A program made the position numbers and the translations under genes. DNA of 64,000 nt, taken from the NCBI RefSeq assembly GCF_900099785.1, contig NZ_FNDS01000004.1, positions 372,001 through 436,000 of the forward strand, in the 5' to 3' direction. Of this stretch, positions 1-9,112 are shown piece by piece (within the stretch, counting starts at the first letter, position 1; every line of letters begins with the position of its first letter). The DNA is from Pseudomonas panipatensis (lineage in GTDB: Bacteria; Pseudomonadota; Gammaproteobacteria; Pseudomonadales; Pseudomonadaceae). The notes below the pieces were generated by a model. The model was not told the origin of the DNA. It made no database searches and saw only the letters and a list, made by a program, of their open reading frames with translations.

Positions 1-844
1 CCTTGTCGAGGGCACGACCGATGCTGACCCAGGCGCGATCGAAGTCCGAGTCCAGCGTCAGCATCGGGTTGCCGTTGCCGTCCTTGTCCAGGGTCACGCT
101 GCCGGGCGTGTCGTAGGTGGAGTGCGCGGCGAGCAGCGATACCGAACCACCCTTCTCGGTGGTGGTCGCCATGTTGGCGAGCATCTCGTCGAGCAGCGCG
201 GCGTCGAGCGCCGGGACCACCGGCTTGCTCGGCCAGTCCTGACTGGCGCTGCTGCCGGCCGGACGGGTTTCGCTGAGCACGTAGACTTCGCTGGTGTTGG
301 TCTGCACGCCCGGCTCGATGCGAACGCGCACGCGCGCCTCGCTGGTCGGGTCGATGCCGGCCACGCGGCCACTCAGGCGACGCGCCAGGGGTGCCGAGAG
401 TTGCGTGAGCGTCTGCCAACGGGTGGTGAACTCGCCGGTCTGCGGCTTTTCATCAGCGAAGGCGAAGCCGCTGTCCTGGAAGAACTGGTGAGCGAGCGGC
501 CAGACTTCGGCCGGCGGGCGCTGGGCGATCAGCCAGCGCGAGTCACCGCTCTTCTGCAGACTGAAATCACTGGAACTGCCGGCATTGGCCAGCGGCAGCG
601 GGCGCGGCACCTCGAACTCGCCGTCCTTGTCGTGGCTGTTGGCCACGCTCATCGGAATCGGCAACAAGGAGTCGAGCGGTTTGCTCTGCAGACCTTCCGG
701 CACCTTCATCGGTGCGGTTTCGTGAGAGTTCAGGTAATCGGTGCCGCGGTCACGGAAATAGCCGTCCTTGCCCCACAACCAGCTACAGCCGGTGGTGTTG
801 CCGATGACCAGGGCGAGCGCGGTCAGTCCTGCCAATCGCTTCAT
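1..844 (-). CDS. bamC: BamC (NlpB) outer-membrane assembly lipoprotein, C-terminus cut by window edge
   Basis: Lipoprotein partner of the BAM complex, which inserts beta-barrel proteins into the outer membrane. The protein begins [20 protein letters not shown], a short lipoprotein signal ending at Cys20, followed by the unstructured BamC lasso-type segment and the helix-grip region. The reading frame is open to base 1, so about 281 residues are present and the last part is missing. A GAGGAG ribosome site lies about 7 bases before the ATG. It starts 16 bases after dapA ends, the classic dapA-bamC (nlpB) operon arrangement. The lipobox is not canonical (TTGC rather than LxGC), but position and signal shape are right. 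Confidence 0.9.
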   Translation of the reverse strand, partial: MKRLAGLTALALVIGNTTGCSWLWGKDGYFRDRGTDYLNSHETAPMKVPEGLQSKPLDSLLPIPMSVANSHDKDGEFEVPRPLPLANAGSSSDFSLQKSGDSRWLIAQRPPAEVWPLAHQFFQDSGFAFADEKPQTGEFTTRWQTLTQLSAPLARRLSGRVAGIDPTSEARVRVRIEPGVQTNTSEVYVLSETRPAGSSASQDWPSKPVVPALDAALLDEMLANMATTTEKGGSVSLLAAHSTYDTPGSVTLDKDGNGNPMLTLDSDFDRAWVSIGRALDK

Positions 845-860
845 GCGCGATGCTCCTCGA

Positions 861-1739
861 TCAGGCCAGGATGCCGGTCTGGCGCATGGCCTGACGCAGC
901 GGCTCTTGGCAACGCGGGCTGAGCCAGGTCAGTGGCAGGCGAATACCTTCGGGAATCAGACCCATTTCGTGCAGGGCCCACTTCACCGGGATCGGGTTGG
1001 ATTCGATGAACAGTGCTTTGTGCAGAGGCATCAGGCGATCGTTGATGGCACGCGCGGTGGCGGCGTCGCCGCGCATCGCGGCGGCGCACAGGTCGCTCAT
1101 GGCGCGCGGGGCAACGTTGGCGGTCACCGAGATGTTGCCCTTGCCGCCCATCAGCATCAGCTCGACGGCGGTGGCGTCATCGCCGGAATAGACCAGGAAA
1201 TCCTTGCCGACGCGGTCGAGCACTTCCTTGCCGCGTTGCAGGTCGCCGGTGGCTTCCTTGATGCCGATGATGTTCGGCACCTTGGACAGGCGCTCGACGG
1301 TCTCGGGCAGCATGTCGCAGGCGGTGCGCCCCGGCACGTTGTAGAGAATCTGTGGAATGGCCACGGATTCGGCGATGTGGCGGAAATGCTGGTACAGGCC
1401 TTCCTGGGTCGGCTTGTTGTAGTACGGAGTCACCAGCAGACAGGCGTCGGCGCCGCCGCGCTTCGCGGCTTCGGTCAACTCCACGGCCTCGCGGGTGGAA
1501 TTGGCGCCGGTTCCGGCGATCACCGGGATACGGCCTTTGACCTGATCGACCACACGGCGAATGACTTCGAGGTGCTCGCTCACGTCGAGAGTCGCCGACT
1601 CCCCCGTGGTGCCGACCGCGACGATGGCATTGGTGCCTTCTTGCAGGTGGAAATCCACCAGCTTAGCGAGGCTGTCCCAGTCCAGTCGACCCTGAGCATC
1701 GAAGGGGGTGACCAGCGCCACCATACTGCCCGCAATCAT
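861..1739 (-). CDS. dapA: 4-hydroxy-tetrahydrodipicolinate synthase
   Basis: Cytoplasmic enzyme that condenses pyruvate with aspartate semialdehyde, the first committed step of the diaminopimelate/lysine pathway. At 292 residues it is full length for the family. The Schiff-base lysine is Lys161 in GIKEATGD, the catalytic tyrosine is Tyr133 in ILYNVPGR, and the TT pair of the proton relay is Thr44-Thr45 in GTTGES. The frame stays open upstream to 1823, but MIAGSMVAL is the conserved family start and has a CAGGAG site before it. It is co-transcribed with bamC and diverges from the gcvR-type gene across a spacer that carries a palindrome. Confidence 0.97.
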   Translation of the reverse strand: MIAGSMVALVTPFDAQGRLDWDSLAKLVDFHLQEGTNAIVAVGTTGESATLDVSEHLEVIRRVVDQVKGRIPVIAGTGANSTREAVELTEAAKRGGADACLLVTPYYNKPTQEGLYQHFRHIAESVAIPQILYNVPGRTACDMLPETVERLSKVPNIIGIKEATGDLQRGKEVLDRVGKDFLVYSGDDATAVELMLMGGKGNISVTANVAPRAMSDLCAAAMRGDAATARAINDRLMPLHKALFIESNPIPVKWALHEMGLIPEGIRLPLTWLSPRCQEPLRQAMRQTGILA

Positions 1740-1812
1740 GCAACCGCTCCTGCCGGAAAAAGAAAGCCGTAATGGTACTGTCGCCACCTGCCTTGCACAA
1801 GCAGAGTGCGGC

Positions 1813-1832
1813 GTCCGGCACATGTGTCGGAC
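1813..1832. promoter_or_regulatory. 20-bp near-perfect palindrome between dapA and gcvR
   Basis: GTCCGGCACATGTGTCGGAC reads the same on both strands apart from one symmetric mismatched position. It sits in the 173-base divergent spacer, about 75 bases upstream of the dapA start and 80 bases upstream of the gcvR start. The size and placement suit a dimeric repressor or activator site, but I cannot name the factor. Confidence 0.4.
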
Positions 1833-1912
1833 ATTCCCCTGGCGGCCGCTTTTCGCTACCCTCTTCCCTTTGTCGATGCGGCCCCTTTGGCCGCCACTCC
1901 CAGGAAAGCTGC

Positions 1913-2470
1913 ATGTCCGCCTCTCACCCCCGTGAACAATTCCTTCTGATCAGCGCATTGGGCCCCAACCCCATGGAGCTGACCAGCGTGCTCTGCCGCA
2001 CCTGTATCGATAACCGCTGCTCGGTGATCAGCAGCCGCCTGACCCGCCACGGCGAATTCAGCGCCCTGGTGCTGCAGGTTTCCGGCAGTTGGGACGCCCT
2101 GGCCCGCCTCGAAGGCGGCCTGCCGGCGCTGGCCAAGCGCCATGGTTTCACCCTCAGCGTCACCCGCAGCAATGCCCACGTCACTCGTGCCCAGGCCTTG
2201 CCCTACGTGGCTTACGTGAGCGCGGTATACCGCCCGGACATCCTCAACGAGCTGTGCCAGTTCTTCATCGACCACAATATCGAACTGGAGAACTTCACCT
2301 GCGACACCTACCAGGCGCCGCATACCGGCACCAGCATGCTCAACGCCACCATCACCGTGACCCTGCCGGCCGGCACCCAGATCAGTTGGCTGCGCGACCA
2401 GTTCCTCGACTTCGCCGATGCCCTGAACCTGGACGCCCTGATCGAACCCTGGCGCCCGCAGCACCCGTAA
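1913..2470 (+). CDS. gcvR: GcvR-family tandem ACT-domain regulator
   Basis: A 185-residue protein with two ACT-type ligand-binding folds, the arrangement of GcvR (in E. coli, the repressor partner of GcvA for glycine cleavage). The first ACT domain covers about residues 9-80 ([12 protein letters not shown]...). The second is at about 93-170 ([16 protein letters not shown]...). There is no helix-turn-helix, so action would be through a partner. The start is the ATG with AGGAAAG six bases upstream; the longer open frame from 1772 has no ribosome site. It is followed after 10 bases by bcp, so the two are co-transcribed. The precise ligand and partner in Pseudomonas are not shown by sequence. Confidence 0.8.
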   Translation: MSASHPREQFLLISALGPNPMELTSVLCRTCIDNRCSVISSRLTRHGEFSALVLQVSGSWDALARLEGGLPALAKRHGFTLSVTRSNAHVTRAQALPYVAYVSAVYRPDILNELCQFFIDHNIELENFTCDTYQAPHTGTSMLNATITVTLPAGTQISWLRDQFLDFADALNLDALIEPWRPQHP

Positions 2471-2480
2471 GGAGCCCTCC

Positions 2481-2954
2481 ATGGCAGTTGAACTCGAGAA
2501 AGCCGTCGCCGACTTCCAGGCGGACGCCACCAGCGGCCAGCAGGTACGACTGTCCGCACTCAAGGGCAAGCAGGTCGTGCTGTACTTCTACCCGAAGGAC
2601 AGCACCCCAGGCTGCACCACCGAGGGCCAGGACTTCCGCGACCAGTACGCCGCCTTCCAGCAAGCCAACACCCTGGTGTTCGGCGTCTCCCGTGACAGCC
2701 TGAAGTCCCACGAGAACTTCAAGGCCAAGCAGGAACTCCCCTTCGAGCTGATCAGCGACAAGGACGAAGCGCTCTGCCAGCTGTTCGACGTGATCAAGCT
2801 GAAGAAGCTCTACGGCAAGGAATACCTGGGCGTCGACCGCAGCACCTTCCTGATCGATGCCAACGGCGTGCTACGCCAGGAATGGCGCGGCGTGAAGGTT
2901 CCCGGCCACGTCGCTGCCGTGCTTGCCGCCGCGCAGGCGCTGAACAAAGGCTGA
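2481..2954 (+). CDS. bcp: Thioredoxin-dependent thiol peroxidase (Bcp/PrxQ-type peroxiredoxin)
   Basis: Reduces hydrogen and organic peroxides in the cytoplasm using a peroxidatic cysteine. It has 157 residues, normal length for the family. The peroxidatic Cys45 lies in STPGCTTEG. The resolving cysteine five residues later, found in E. coli Bcp, is absent (Gln50). Cys99 in DEALCQLF is the only other cysteine and is the likely alternative resolver. GGAGCC lies ahead of the ATG, it follows the gcvR-type gene, and transcription ends at the hairpin directly downstream. Confidence 0.95.
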   Translation: MAVELEKAVADFQADATSGQQVRLSALKGKQVVLYFYPKDSTPGCTTEGQDFRDQYAAFQQANTLVFGVSRDSLKSHENFKAKQELPFELISDKDEALCQLFDVIKLKKLYGKEYLGVDRSTFLIDANGVLRQEWRGVKVPGHVAAVLAAAQALNKG

Positions 2955-2970
2955 AGCCCGCCAGGAACGA

Positions 2971-2999
2971 AAAAAGGCCGCTGATCAGCGGCCTTTTTC
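2971..2999. terminator. Bidirectional intrinsic terminator between bcp and perM
   Basis: Stem AAGGCCGCTGATCAGCGGCCTT is flanked by an A-run on the left and a T-run on the right. It serves the convergent genes bcp (+) and the AI-2E family transporter (-). Confidence 0.9.
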
Positions 3000-3012
3000 A
3001 TGCCCACGGGCA

Positions 3013-4086
3013 TCACATCAGCGGGCTGACCTTGACGTCCGGCTCGCGCGGCCAGGCGTCCAGCACGGCCTTCACCAGCGTTGCCAGCGGGATCGCGAAG
3101 AACACCCCCCAGAAACCCCAGAGCCCGCCGAACAGCAGCACCGCGCAAATGATCGCCACCGGGTGCAGGTTGACCGCCTCGGAAAACAACAACGGCACCA
3201 GCACATTACCGTCCAACCCCTGGATGATCGCGTGGGCGACCATCAGGTAGATGAACTGATCGCTCCAGCCCCACTGGAAGAGCCCGATCAGCGCCACCGG
3301 CACCGTGACCACCACCGCGCCGATATAGGGCACCACCACCGACAGTCCGACCAGCAGAGCCAGGAGCGCGGCATAGTTGAGCCCGAGCACGACGAAGGCG
3401 ATATAGGTCGCCACGCCGGTAATGAAAATCTCGACGACCTTGCCGTGGATATAATTGGCGATCTGCTTGTTCATCTCCGCCCAGACCTGCTTCATCAAGC
3501 CACGCTCACGCGGCAGGTAGGCACGGAACCAGAAGTAGAAGCGGCGGCGGTCCTTGAGGAAGAAGAACACCAGGATCGGCACCAGCACCAGGTAGATCAT
3601 CACATTGACCAGCACCGGCAGCCCGGAGAGGGAGAAGGTCAACGCCCACTGCCCCAACTGGCCAAGCTCGTTGCGCGATGCCTCGATGATCTTCAGCACC
3701 TGCTCCTCGGTGATCATCTCCGGATAGCGCTCCGGCAGCATCAACAGCACCGTCTGCCACTCGCCGAGCATGCGCGGCAACTCATTGAACAGGGTGAACA
3801 ACTGCTTCCAGAGGAGCGGTACCAGCACCAGCAGGAACAACGCCAAGATCCCCAGGAAGAGCGCATACACCAGCCATACGGCGAACAGATGCGGCACTCG
3901 CCGGCGCTCGAGGAAACCTTGCAAGCCCTGGATCAGGAAAGCGATGACCACGGCCGCAAGCACCGGCGCGAGCATGCGGCCGAACGCCAGAATGACGGTG
4001 AAGCCAAGCACCAGGATGACCGCCAGCACCACCGCCTCCTCATCGGAGAAGTAACGCTGCATCCAGTCTTGTAGAACTTTGAGCAT
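3013..4086 (-). CDS. perM: AI-2E family transporter / PerM permease
   Basis: A 357-residue polytopic inner-membrane protein of the AI-2E (PerM/TqsA/YdiK) family. Hydrophobic segments lie near residues 17-52, 68-92, 154-178, 210-250 and 270-335, matching the roughly eight-helix family layout. The conserved C-terminal motif with GNVLVPLLFSEAVNLHP is present. Some members export small molecules or act in sodium-proton exchange; the substrate here is unknown. It lies downstream of the TusA-like gene on the same strand with a spacer of about 50 bases and converges with bcp. Confidence 0.85.
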   Translation of the reverse strand: MLKVLQDWMQRYFSDEEAVVLAVILVLGFTVILAFGRMLAPVLAAVVIAFLIQGLQGFLERRRVPHLFAVWLVYALFLGILALFLLVLVPLLWKQLFTLFNELPRMLGEWQTVLLMLPERYPEMITEEQVLKIIEASRNELGQLGQWALTFSLSGLPVLVNVMIYLVLVPILVFFFLKDRRRFYFWFRAYLPRERGLMKQVWAEMNKQIANYIHGKVVEIFITGVATYIAFVVLGLNYAALLALLVGLSVVVPYIGAVVVTVPVALIGLFQWGWSDQFIYLMVAHAIIQGLDGNVLVPLLFSEAVNLHPVAIICAVLLFGGLWGFWGVFFAIPLATLVKAVLDAWPREPDVKVSPLM

Positions 4087-4137
4087 CGGGATTCCTGCGG
4101 AGACTCAGCGCACGCGCGGGCGCCAGGAAAGAAAAGG

Positions 4138-4389
4138 CTATTTCTTGCGCAGCCAATAACGGTAAACGCCCTCTTCAGCCTCTTCGCGCAACAGCTGGTG
4201 ACCGGCCAGATCGGCGAACACGCGAAAATCGCGTTGCGAACCGGCGTCGGTGGCCGTGACCTTGAGCACGGCGCCACTGGGCAGACGATTCAGCTCCAGC
4301 TTGGCCTTCAAAAGAGGCAGGGGACAATTCAGACCGCTGGCGTCCAGCTCCGCGTCACACGGGAGGTCGGACGATGGGACAGAAGGCAT
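4138..4389 (-). CDS. TusA/SirA-like sulfurtransferase family protein
   Basis: Small cytoplasmic sulfur-carrier fold of about 83 residues. The diagnostic Cys-Pro dipeptide lies in DASGLNCPLPLLKAKLEL. This is the family that passes persulfide sulfur to tRNA thiolation, molybdenum cofactor enzymes or other acceptors. By position (between perM and the M48 protease gene) it matches PAO1 PA1006, which has been linked to molybdenum homeostasis and nitrate respiration. I chose the internal ATG before PSVPSSDL; the frame is open to 4443, so the true start may be 18 residues earlier. Confidence 0.8.
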   Translation of the reverse strand: MPSVPSSDLPCDAELDASGLNCPLPLLKAKLELNRLPSGAVLKVTATDAGSQRDFRVFADLAGHQLLREEAEEGVYRYWLRKK

Positions 4390-4628
4390 TGCGAACTCTC
4401 CGGACAAGGCGCTCAAGGATACCGAATCGTCGGAAAAACTCACCTGCCGACAGCCATACGGCCATGCTCGCGGGCATTAAGAGAACCTTCAGGGTGAGCC
4501 CCTATAAGACACAGCGATCGATTCCCGGCCCACATCCCCCGCCAGCAGCGGCGACTTCGCACGGAACCTAGGCAGTGGCGCGGGCCTGCGGCTAAAGTAG
4601 TGTCTTTCTCGGAACGAGCCCCTTGTAC

Positions 4629-6065
4629 ATGAAAGTACTGCGCCCCGCTCTGTTGTCACTCGCCTGTCTGCTGGCCACGCCACTGATGGCGGACGATCTG
4701 CCCGCCCTGGGAGACTCCAGCTCGGCCATCGTCTCCCCTGAGCAGGAATTCCAGCTCGGTCGCGCCTGGCTGAGCATGCTGCGCAACCAGGTCGACTCGA
4801 TCAGCGACCCGCTGCTCAAGGACTTCGTCGAATCCAGCGTCTATCGCCTGGCGGAAACCAGCGACCTGCAAGATCACCGCCTGGCCTTCATTCTCATCAA
4901 GGACGCGCAGATCAACGCCTTCGCCGCTCCCGGCGGGGTCATCGGGGTCAACGGCGGCCTGTTCCTCTATGCCCAGACCGAAGGCGAGTACGCCGCGGTC
5001 CTCGCCCACGAACTCGGCCACCTGATCCAGCGCCACTTCGCCCGCGGCGTGGAAGCCCAACAGCGCATGCAGATTCCGGTGATGGCCGCCATGCTGGCCG
5101 GCATCGTCGCCGCCGCGGCGGGTGCCGGCGACGCCGGTATCGCCACCATCGCCTCGACCCAGGCCGCCGCAATCCAGAGCCAATTGCATTTCTCCCGAGA
5201 GAACGAACAAGAGGCCGACCGCGTTGGCGTGGTCAACCTGGTCCGCGCCGGCTACGACCCGCGCTCGATGCCCGACATGTTCGAACGACTGGCGCGCCAG
5301 TATCGCTACGACGCCAAACCGCCAGAATTCCTGCTGACTCACCCGGTGACCGATTCGCGTATCGCCGACACCCGCAACCGCGCGGAGCAGTATCCACAGA
5401 ACGGCAAGGAAGACTCGCTGTACTACCAGCAAATGCGCGCTCGTGTGCAACTGATCTTCGAGGAAAGTCCAGGAATCGCCGGCAAACGCTTCCGCGCCAT
5501 GCTCGACGACAACCCCAAGCTGGATGCCGCGCGCTATGGCCTGGCCCTGTCGCAGACACGCATCGGCCAGCTCAACGAGGCCCGCTCGACGCTGCAGCCG
5601 CTGTTGAGCAAGGCGCCCAATGACATTGTCTACAACCTGGCCCAGGTCGACATCGACATCACCGCCAACAAACCCAATGACGCCCTGAGTCGGATTCAAC
5701 GACTGCTGAACCAGTACCCCAACAGCTACCCGCTGATCCAGACCCAGACGGATGTACTGCTCAAGCTCAACAAAGCCGCCGAAGCCGAGAAGATCCTGGC
5801 CAAGCTCTCCCAGGAACGCCCGCTGGATCCGGACGTCTGGGGCCGCCTGGCTGATGCCCGCACGGTCAGCGGCAACGCCATTGGCGTACACCAGGCCCGC
5901 GCCGAATACATGGCGCTGACCGGCGATTACAAGCACGCCATCGAACAACTGGACTACGCCAAGCGCCGCGCCGGCGGCAACTTCCAGCTCGCGGCCAAAC
6001 TGGATGCGCGGCAGCAGGAGTTCCGCGACCAGGAGAAAATCCTCAAGGAAATGATGCGCGGCTGA
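4629..6065 (+). CDS. bepA: Periplasmic M48 metalloprotease with TPR repeats (BepA/YfgC homologue)
   Basis: Periplasmic chaperone-protease that helps assemble or clear stalled outer-membrane proteins such as LptD. It has a cleavable signal peptide (about 1-22, ...LATPLMADD) and an M48 zinc motif HELGH at residues 127-131 with downstream EQEADRVG glutamate ligand. The C-terminal half (about 270-470) is built of TPR-like helices. Length (478) is close to E. coli BepA (487). A TTG six bases upstream is the other possible start. It is divergent from the TusA-like gene and fits functionally with bamC at the window start. Confidence 0.9.
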   Translation: MKVLRPALLSLACLLATPLMADDLPALGDSSSAIVSPEQEFQLGRAWLSMLRNQVDSISDPLLKDFVESSVYRLAETSDLQDHRLAFILIKDAQINAFAAPGGVIGVNGGLFLYAQTEGEYAAVLAHELGHLIQRHFARGVEAQQRMQIPVMAAMLAGIVAAAAGAGDAGIATIASTQAAAIQSQLHFSRENEQEADRVGVVNLVRAGYDPRSMPDMFERLARQYRYDAKPPEFLLTHPVTDSRIADTRNRAEQYPQNGKEDSLYYQQMRARVQLIFEESPGIAGKRFRAMLDDNPKLDAARYGLALSQTRIGQLNEARSTLQPLLSKAPNDIVYNLAQVDIDITANKPNDALSRIQRLLNQYPNSYPLIQTQTDVLLKLNKAAEAEKILAKLSQERPLDPDVWGRLADARTVSGNAIGVHQARAEYMALTGDYKHAIEQLDYAKRRAGGNFQLAAKLDARQQEFRDQEKILKEMMRG

Positions 6066-6081
6066 GACGCCAGCAGAAACG

Positions 6082-6108
6082 AAAAAGCCCGGCATTGCCG
6101 GGCTTTTT
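6082..6108. terminator. Bidirectional terminator between bepA and nadA
   Basis: AAAAAGCCCGGCATTGCCGGGCTTTTT forms a GC stem with an A-run before it and a T-run after it. It lies between convergent genes. Confidence 0.9.
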
Positions 6109-6126
6109 CCTTCTCATCGCGAGCAA

Positions 6127-7185
6127 TCAGGCATTGCCCGTCACCTTGAGCCGCGCGGCCTGGGTGAAGTCGAGCATGCGCTTGAGCGGTTTGATTGCCT
6201 TGGGGATCAGCGCCGGGTCGACGAAGATTTCCCCACTACCCTCTTTCAGGCAAGCCAGGACTCGCTCCAGAGTGTTCATGGCCATCCAGGGGCAATGCGC
6301 ACAACTCCGGCAGGTGGCGCCATTACCGGCGGTCGGCGCCTCGATGAACTCCTTGTCCGGGCACAGCTGCTGCATCTTGTAGAAGATGCCGCGGTCAGTG
6401 GCGACGATGAAGCGCTTGTTCGGCAGCGTCTGCGCGGCCTTGATCAACTGACTGGTCGAGCCCACGGCATCGGCCAGTTCGACCACGGCTTCCGGAGACT
6501 CCGGGTGAACCAGCACGGCGGCGTCTGGATAAAGCGCCTTGAGGTCCTCCAACTGCTTGGCCTTGAACTCTTCATGGACGATGCAGGAACCATCCCAGAG
6601 CAGCATATCGGCGCCGGTCTCACGCTGGATATAGCGGCCCAGATGCTGGTCCGGCGCCCAGAGAATGGGCTCACCGTTATCCATCAGGTGTTCAACGATC
6701 TCCACCGCGCAACTGGAGGTCACCACCCAGTCGGCACGCGCCTTGACCGCCGCCGAGGTATTGGCGTAGACCACCACGGTGCGCTCCGGGTGCTTGTCAC
6801 AGAAAGCCGAAAACTCCTCTATCGGACAGCCCAGATCGAGCGAGCAGGTCGCCTCCAGGGTCGGCATCAGCACGCGCTTCTCGGGATTGAGGATCTTCGC
6901 CGTCTCGCCCATGAAGCGTACGCCGGCGACCACCACGGTCTGTGCCGGATGCTGGTTACCGAAACGGGCCATCTCAAGGGAGTCGGAAACGCAGCCGCCA
7001 GTTTCCTCGGCCAGCGCCTGGATCACCGGATCGCAATAGTAATGCGCCACCAGCACGGCATTCTGCGCCTTCAGTTCGGCGGCGATGGCCGCGCGGTACT
7101 CGGCTTCCTGCTGCGGCGTCAGCGGCTTGGGCTGCTTGGCGGCGAGATGAGCCTGGACCAGGAGGCGTTCGGATATATGCGTCAT
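6127..7185 (-). CDS. nadA: Quinolinate synthase NadA
   Basis: Condenses iminoaspartate with dihydroxyacetone phosphate to make quinolinate for NAD synthesis. It is a [4Fe-4S] dehydratase-type enzyme in the cytoplasm. It has 352 residues, and the three cluster cysteines are Cys114 (ATCSLDLGC), Cys201 (DGSCIVHEE) and Cys298 (CRSCAHC), one off the E. coli positions. The frame is open upstream to 7284, but MTHISERLL is the conserved start. In PAO1, as I recall, a large gene block separates nadA from queC; here nadA lies directly beside the tRNA-Lys gene. Confidence 0.97.
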   Translation of the reverse strand: MTHISERLLVQAHLAAKQPKPLTPQQEAEYRAAIAAELKAQNAVLVAHYYCDPVIQALAEETGGCVSDSLEMARFGNQHPAQTVVVAGVRFMGETAKILNPEKRVLMPTLEATCSLDLGCPIEEFSAFCDKHPERTVVVYANTSAAVKARADWVVTSSCAVEIVEHLMDNGEPILWAPDQHLGRYIQRETGADMLLWDGSCIVHEEFKAKQLEDLKALYPDAAVLVHPESPEAVVELADAVGSTSQLIKAAQTLPNKRFIVATDRGIFYKMQQLCPDKEFIEAPTAGNGATCRSCAHCPWMAMNTLERVLACLKEGSGEIFVDPALIPKAIKPLKRMLDFTQAARLKVTGNA

Positions 7186-7418
7186 GTCTTCACTACACCT
7201 GCGGGGGACGACTGCGAGTCGGGAAAATTTTACACCGCCCTCTGGGCAAGACGCGATCCTGCTGACAAAGGCACTGAACGACAAGCCAGCAAGCGTTCAG
7301 AGACAACGGGCACGCACACCTCGCTGGCTCCGGCAGAGATATCGCCGGCACAGCACTGATCAAATCTGGACCGCGAATGCAAAAAAGCCCGTGATCAGAG
7401 ATCACGGGCTTTGGAAGT
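7186..7418. other. Short nadA/tRNA-Lys junction lacking the PAO1 PQS and island genes
   Basis: The 233 bases between the nadA start and the tRNA 3' end hold only the nadA leader and the tRNA terminator. I see no coding sequence with a ribosome site and no remnant of an integrase, pqsABCDE, phnAB or mvfR. Confidence 0.6.
7384..7412 (-). terminator. Terminator of the tRNA-Lys transcript
   Basis: On the minus strand the tRNA is followed by stem GCCCGTGATC/GATCACGGGC with loop TCT and a T-run. Confidence 0.85.
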
Positions 7419-7494
7419 TGGTGGGTCGTGTAGGATTCGAACCTACGACCAATTGGTTAAAAGCCAACTGCTCTACCGACTGAGCTAACGACCC
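7419..7494 (-). tRNA. tRNA-Lys (anticodon TTT)
   Basis: A complete 76-base cloverleaf. Acceptor strand GGGTCGT pairs with ACGACCC, anticodon loop is CTTTTAA with TTT, T-loop is GGTTCGAATCC, and the 3' CCA is encoded. A promoter-like pair lies 13 bases upstream and a hairpin with T-run lies downstream. In P. aeruginosa the 3' end of this tRNA-Lys gene beside queC is a known attachment site for pKLC102/PAPI-1-type elements; here it appears vacant. Confidence 0.98.
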
Positions 7495-7506
7495 AACGCG
7501 AGGCGT

Positions 7507-7534
7507 ATAATACTGATTTCTAACGTAAAAACAA
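7507..7534 (-). promoter_or_regulatory. Putative sigma-70 promoter for tRNA-Lys
   Basis: On the minus strand, TTGTTT, a 16-base spacer and TATTAT lie just before the tRNA 5' end. Confidence 0.5.
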
Positions 7535-7553
7535 CACCCCTCGAAAACTTTTT

Positions 7554-8228
7554 TTAAAAATATCGCGTCGGGTCCTGAACACCGGCCGCGGCGAAGCCTT
7601 CAGCGCGCAGTCGGCAGCTGTCACATTTCCCACAAGCCTGCCCCTGATCGTCTGCCTGATAGCAGGAAACCGTCAGCGCGTAATCCACCCCGCGCGCCAT
7701 GCCAGCCTCGATGATCTGGGCCTTGGAGAGGAATTGCAGCGGCGCCTGAATGCGGAAGCCATCGCCCTCCACCCCAGCCTTGGTCGCCAGGTTGGCCATG
7801 CGCTCGAAGGCCTCGACGAACTCCGGACGGCAATCCGGGTAACCGGAGTAATCCACAGCATTCACCCCGATAAAGATATCGCGCGCACCGAGTACCTCGG
7901 CCCAGCCCAAAGCCAGGGAGAGGAACACGGTATTGCGAGCCGGCACGTAGGTTACCGGGATGCCCGCGCTGGGCGCCTCGGGCACGGCGATACTACTATC
8001 GGTCAGGGCCGAGCCGCCGATGCCGTTCAGATTGAGACCGATCACCTTGTGCTCGACCACGCCGAGTTGCCGAGCCACGCGCTCGGCAGCCTGGAGTTCG
8101 GCGCGATGGCGCTGGCCATAATCGAAACTCATGGTGTAACAGGCATAGCCCTCGGCCTTGGCCATGGCGACCACGGTGGCGGAATCGAGACCACCCGAGA
8201 GCAGGATTACCGCTTTCTTCTCATTCAT
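7554..8228 (-). CDS. queC: 7-cyano-7-deazaguanine (preQ0) synthase QueC
   Basis: Converts 7-carboxy-7-deazaguanine to preQ0 with ATP and ammonia in the queuosine pathway. It has 224 residues. The PP-loop motif SGGLDS is at residues 11-16. The zinc site is Cys189, Cys199, Cys202 and Cys205 in the C-terminal CxxCxxC region. The ATG of [10 protein letters not shown] is chosen over an open upstream extension. It lies 34 bases after queE and reads toward tRNA-Lys with no clear terminator between them. Confidence 0.97.
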   Translation of the reverse strand: MNEKKAVILLSGGLDSATVVAMAKAEGYACYTMSFDYGQRHRAELQAAERVARQLGVVEHKVIGLNLNGIGGSALTDSSIAVPEAPSAGIPVTYVPARNTVFLSLALGWAEVLGARDIFIGVNAVDYSGYPDCRPEFVEAFERMANLATKAGVEGDGFRIQAPLQFLSKAQIIEAGMARGVDYALTVSCYQADDQGQACGKCDSCRLRAEGFAAAGVQDPTRYF

Positions 8229-8262
8229 GTCTGCTGCCCTTTCCAAGCAGGAAGCTGAAGGC

Positions 8263-8910
8263 TCAACGGCCAGGCTCATCGTTCCAGAGAATCTTGTGCA
8301 ACTGCAACTGGAAGCGTACCGGCAGATTGTCGGCAACGATCCAGTCGGCCAGGGTCCTACCCTCTACCTGCTGGTAGCTCGGTGAAAACAGCACCTCGCC
8401 GGCACGCTCCTGCAAGCGGTACTCGATCAACTTGGAAACCGCCCAGTCGTAGTCTTCCCGTGAGCAGATGACGAACTTCACCTGGTCGTTCGGCGTCAGC
8501 TCGGCAATGTTTTCATAGCGGTTGCGCGCAACCTCACCAGAGCCCGGCGTTTTCAGATCAAGGATTCGACTGACACGCCGATCGGTCGCGGAGATATCCA
8601 GCGCACCGCTGGTTTCCAGGGAGACTGAATAGCCAGCATCGCACAAGCGCTGCAGCAGCGGGATGCAGTTGGGCTGAGCCAGGGGTTCGCCACCGGTGAC
8701 GCAGACATAGCGAGGCCGGTAAGCCGCCACGCGCTCGAGGATGGCATCCAGGGCGATGATGTCGCCGCCACTGAAGGCATAGGCGGAGTCGCAGTACTGG
8801 CAGCGCAGGGGACAGCCGGTCAGGCGTACGAACACAGTCGGCAAACCGACGGTGCGCGCTTCCCCCTGCAACGAGTAGAAAATCTCGGTGATTCGCAGGG
8901 TTTGTTGCAT
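8263..8910 (-). CDS. queE: 7-carboxy-7-deazaguanine synthase QueE
   Basis: Radical SAM enzyme that contracts carboxy-tetrahydropterin to 7-carboxy-7-deazaguanine, the step before QueC. It has 215 residues, with the cluster motif CPLRCQYC at Cys33, Cys37 and Cys40 and the TGGEPL SAM motif. The conserved start is [11 protein letters not shown]; the frame remains open to 9033. It is the first gene of a queE-queC pair downstream of the tol-oprL-cpoB operon, from which a terminator separates it. Confidence 0.96.
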   Translation of the reverse strand: MQQTLRITEIFYSLQGEARTVGLPTVFVRLTGCPLRCQYCDSAYAFSGGDIIALDAILERVAAYRPRYVCVTGGEPLAQPNCIPLLQRLCDAGYSVSLETSGALDISATDRRVSRILDLKTPGSGEVARNRYENIAELTPNDQVKFVICSREDYDWAVSKLIEYRLQERAGEVLFSPSYQQVEGRTLADWIVADNLPVRFQLQLHKILWNDEPGR

Positions 8911-9064
8911 ATCAGCCACGGGCATGACGGCGAAACAGGCCATCCGCCTCCGTTGCGTTGAATAGGGGAACGCGGCAGAGCGACGTTCGATGGACTCGGC
9001 GGCGGTCGTGGACATCAGCCGAGCTGAAACCACGCCAAAGCCCCGAGCAGCGGCGATTCTAACG

Positions 9065-9093
9065 AAAAAACCCGCGACTGGCGCGGGCTTTTC
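9065..9093 (-). terminator. Terminator of the tol-oprL-cpoB operon
   Basis: On the minus strand, a GCCCGCG/CGCGGG stem is followed by a six-base T-run, 20 bases after the cpoB stop. Confidence 0.85.
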
Positions 9094-9112
9094 GGCTAGC
9101 GGAGAAGAGCCG

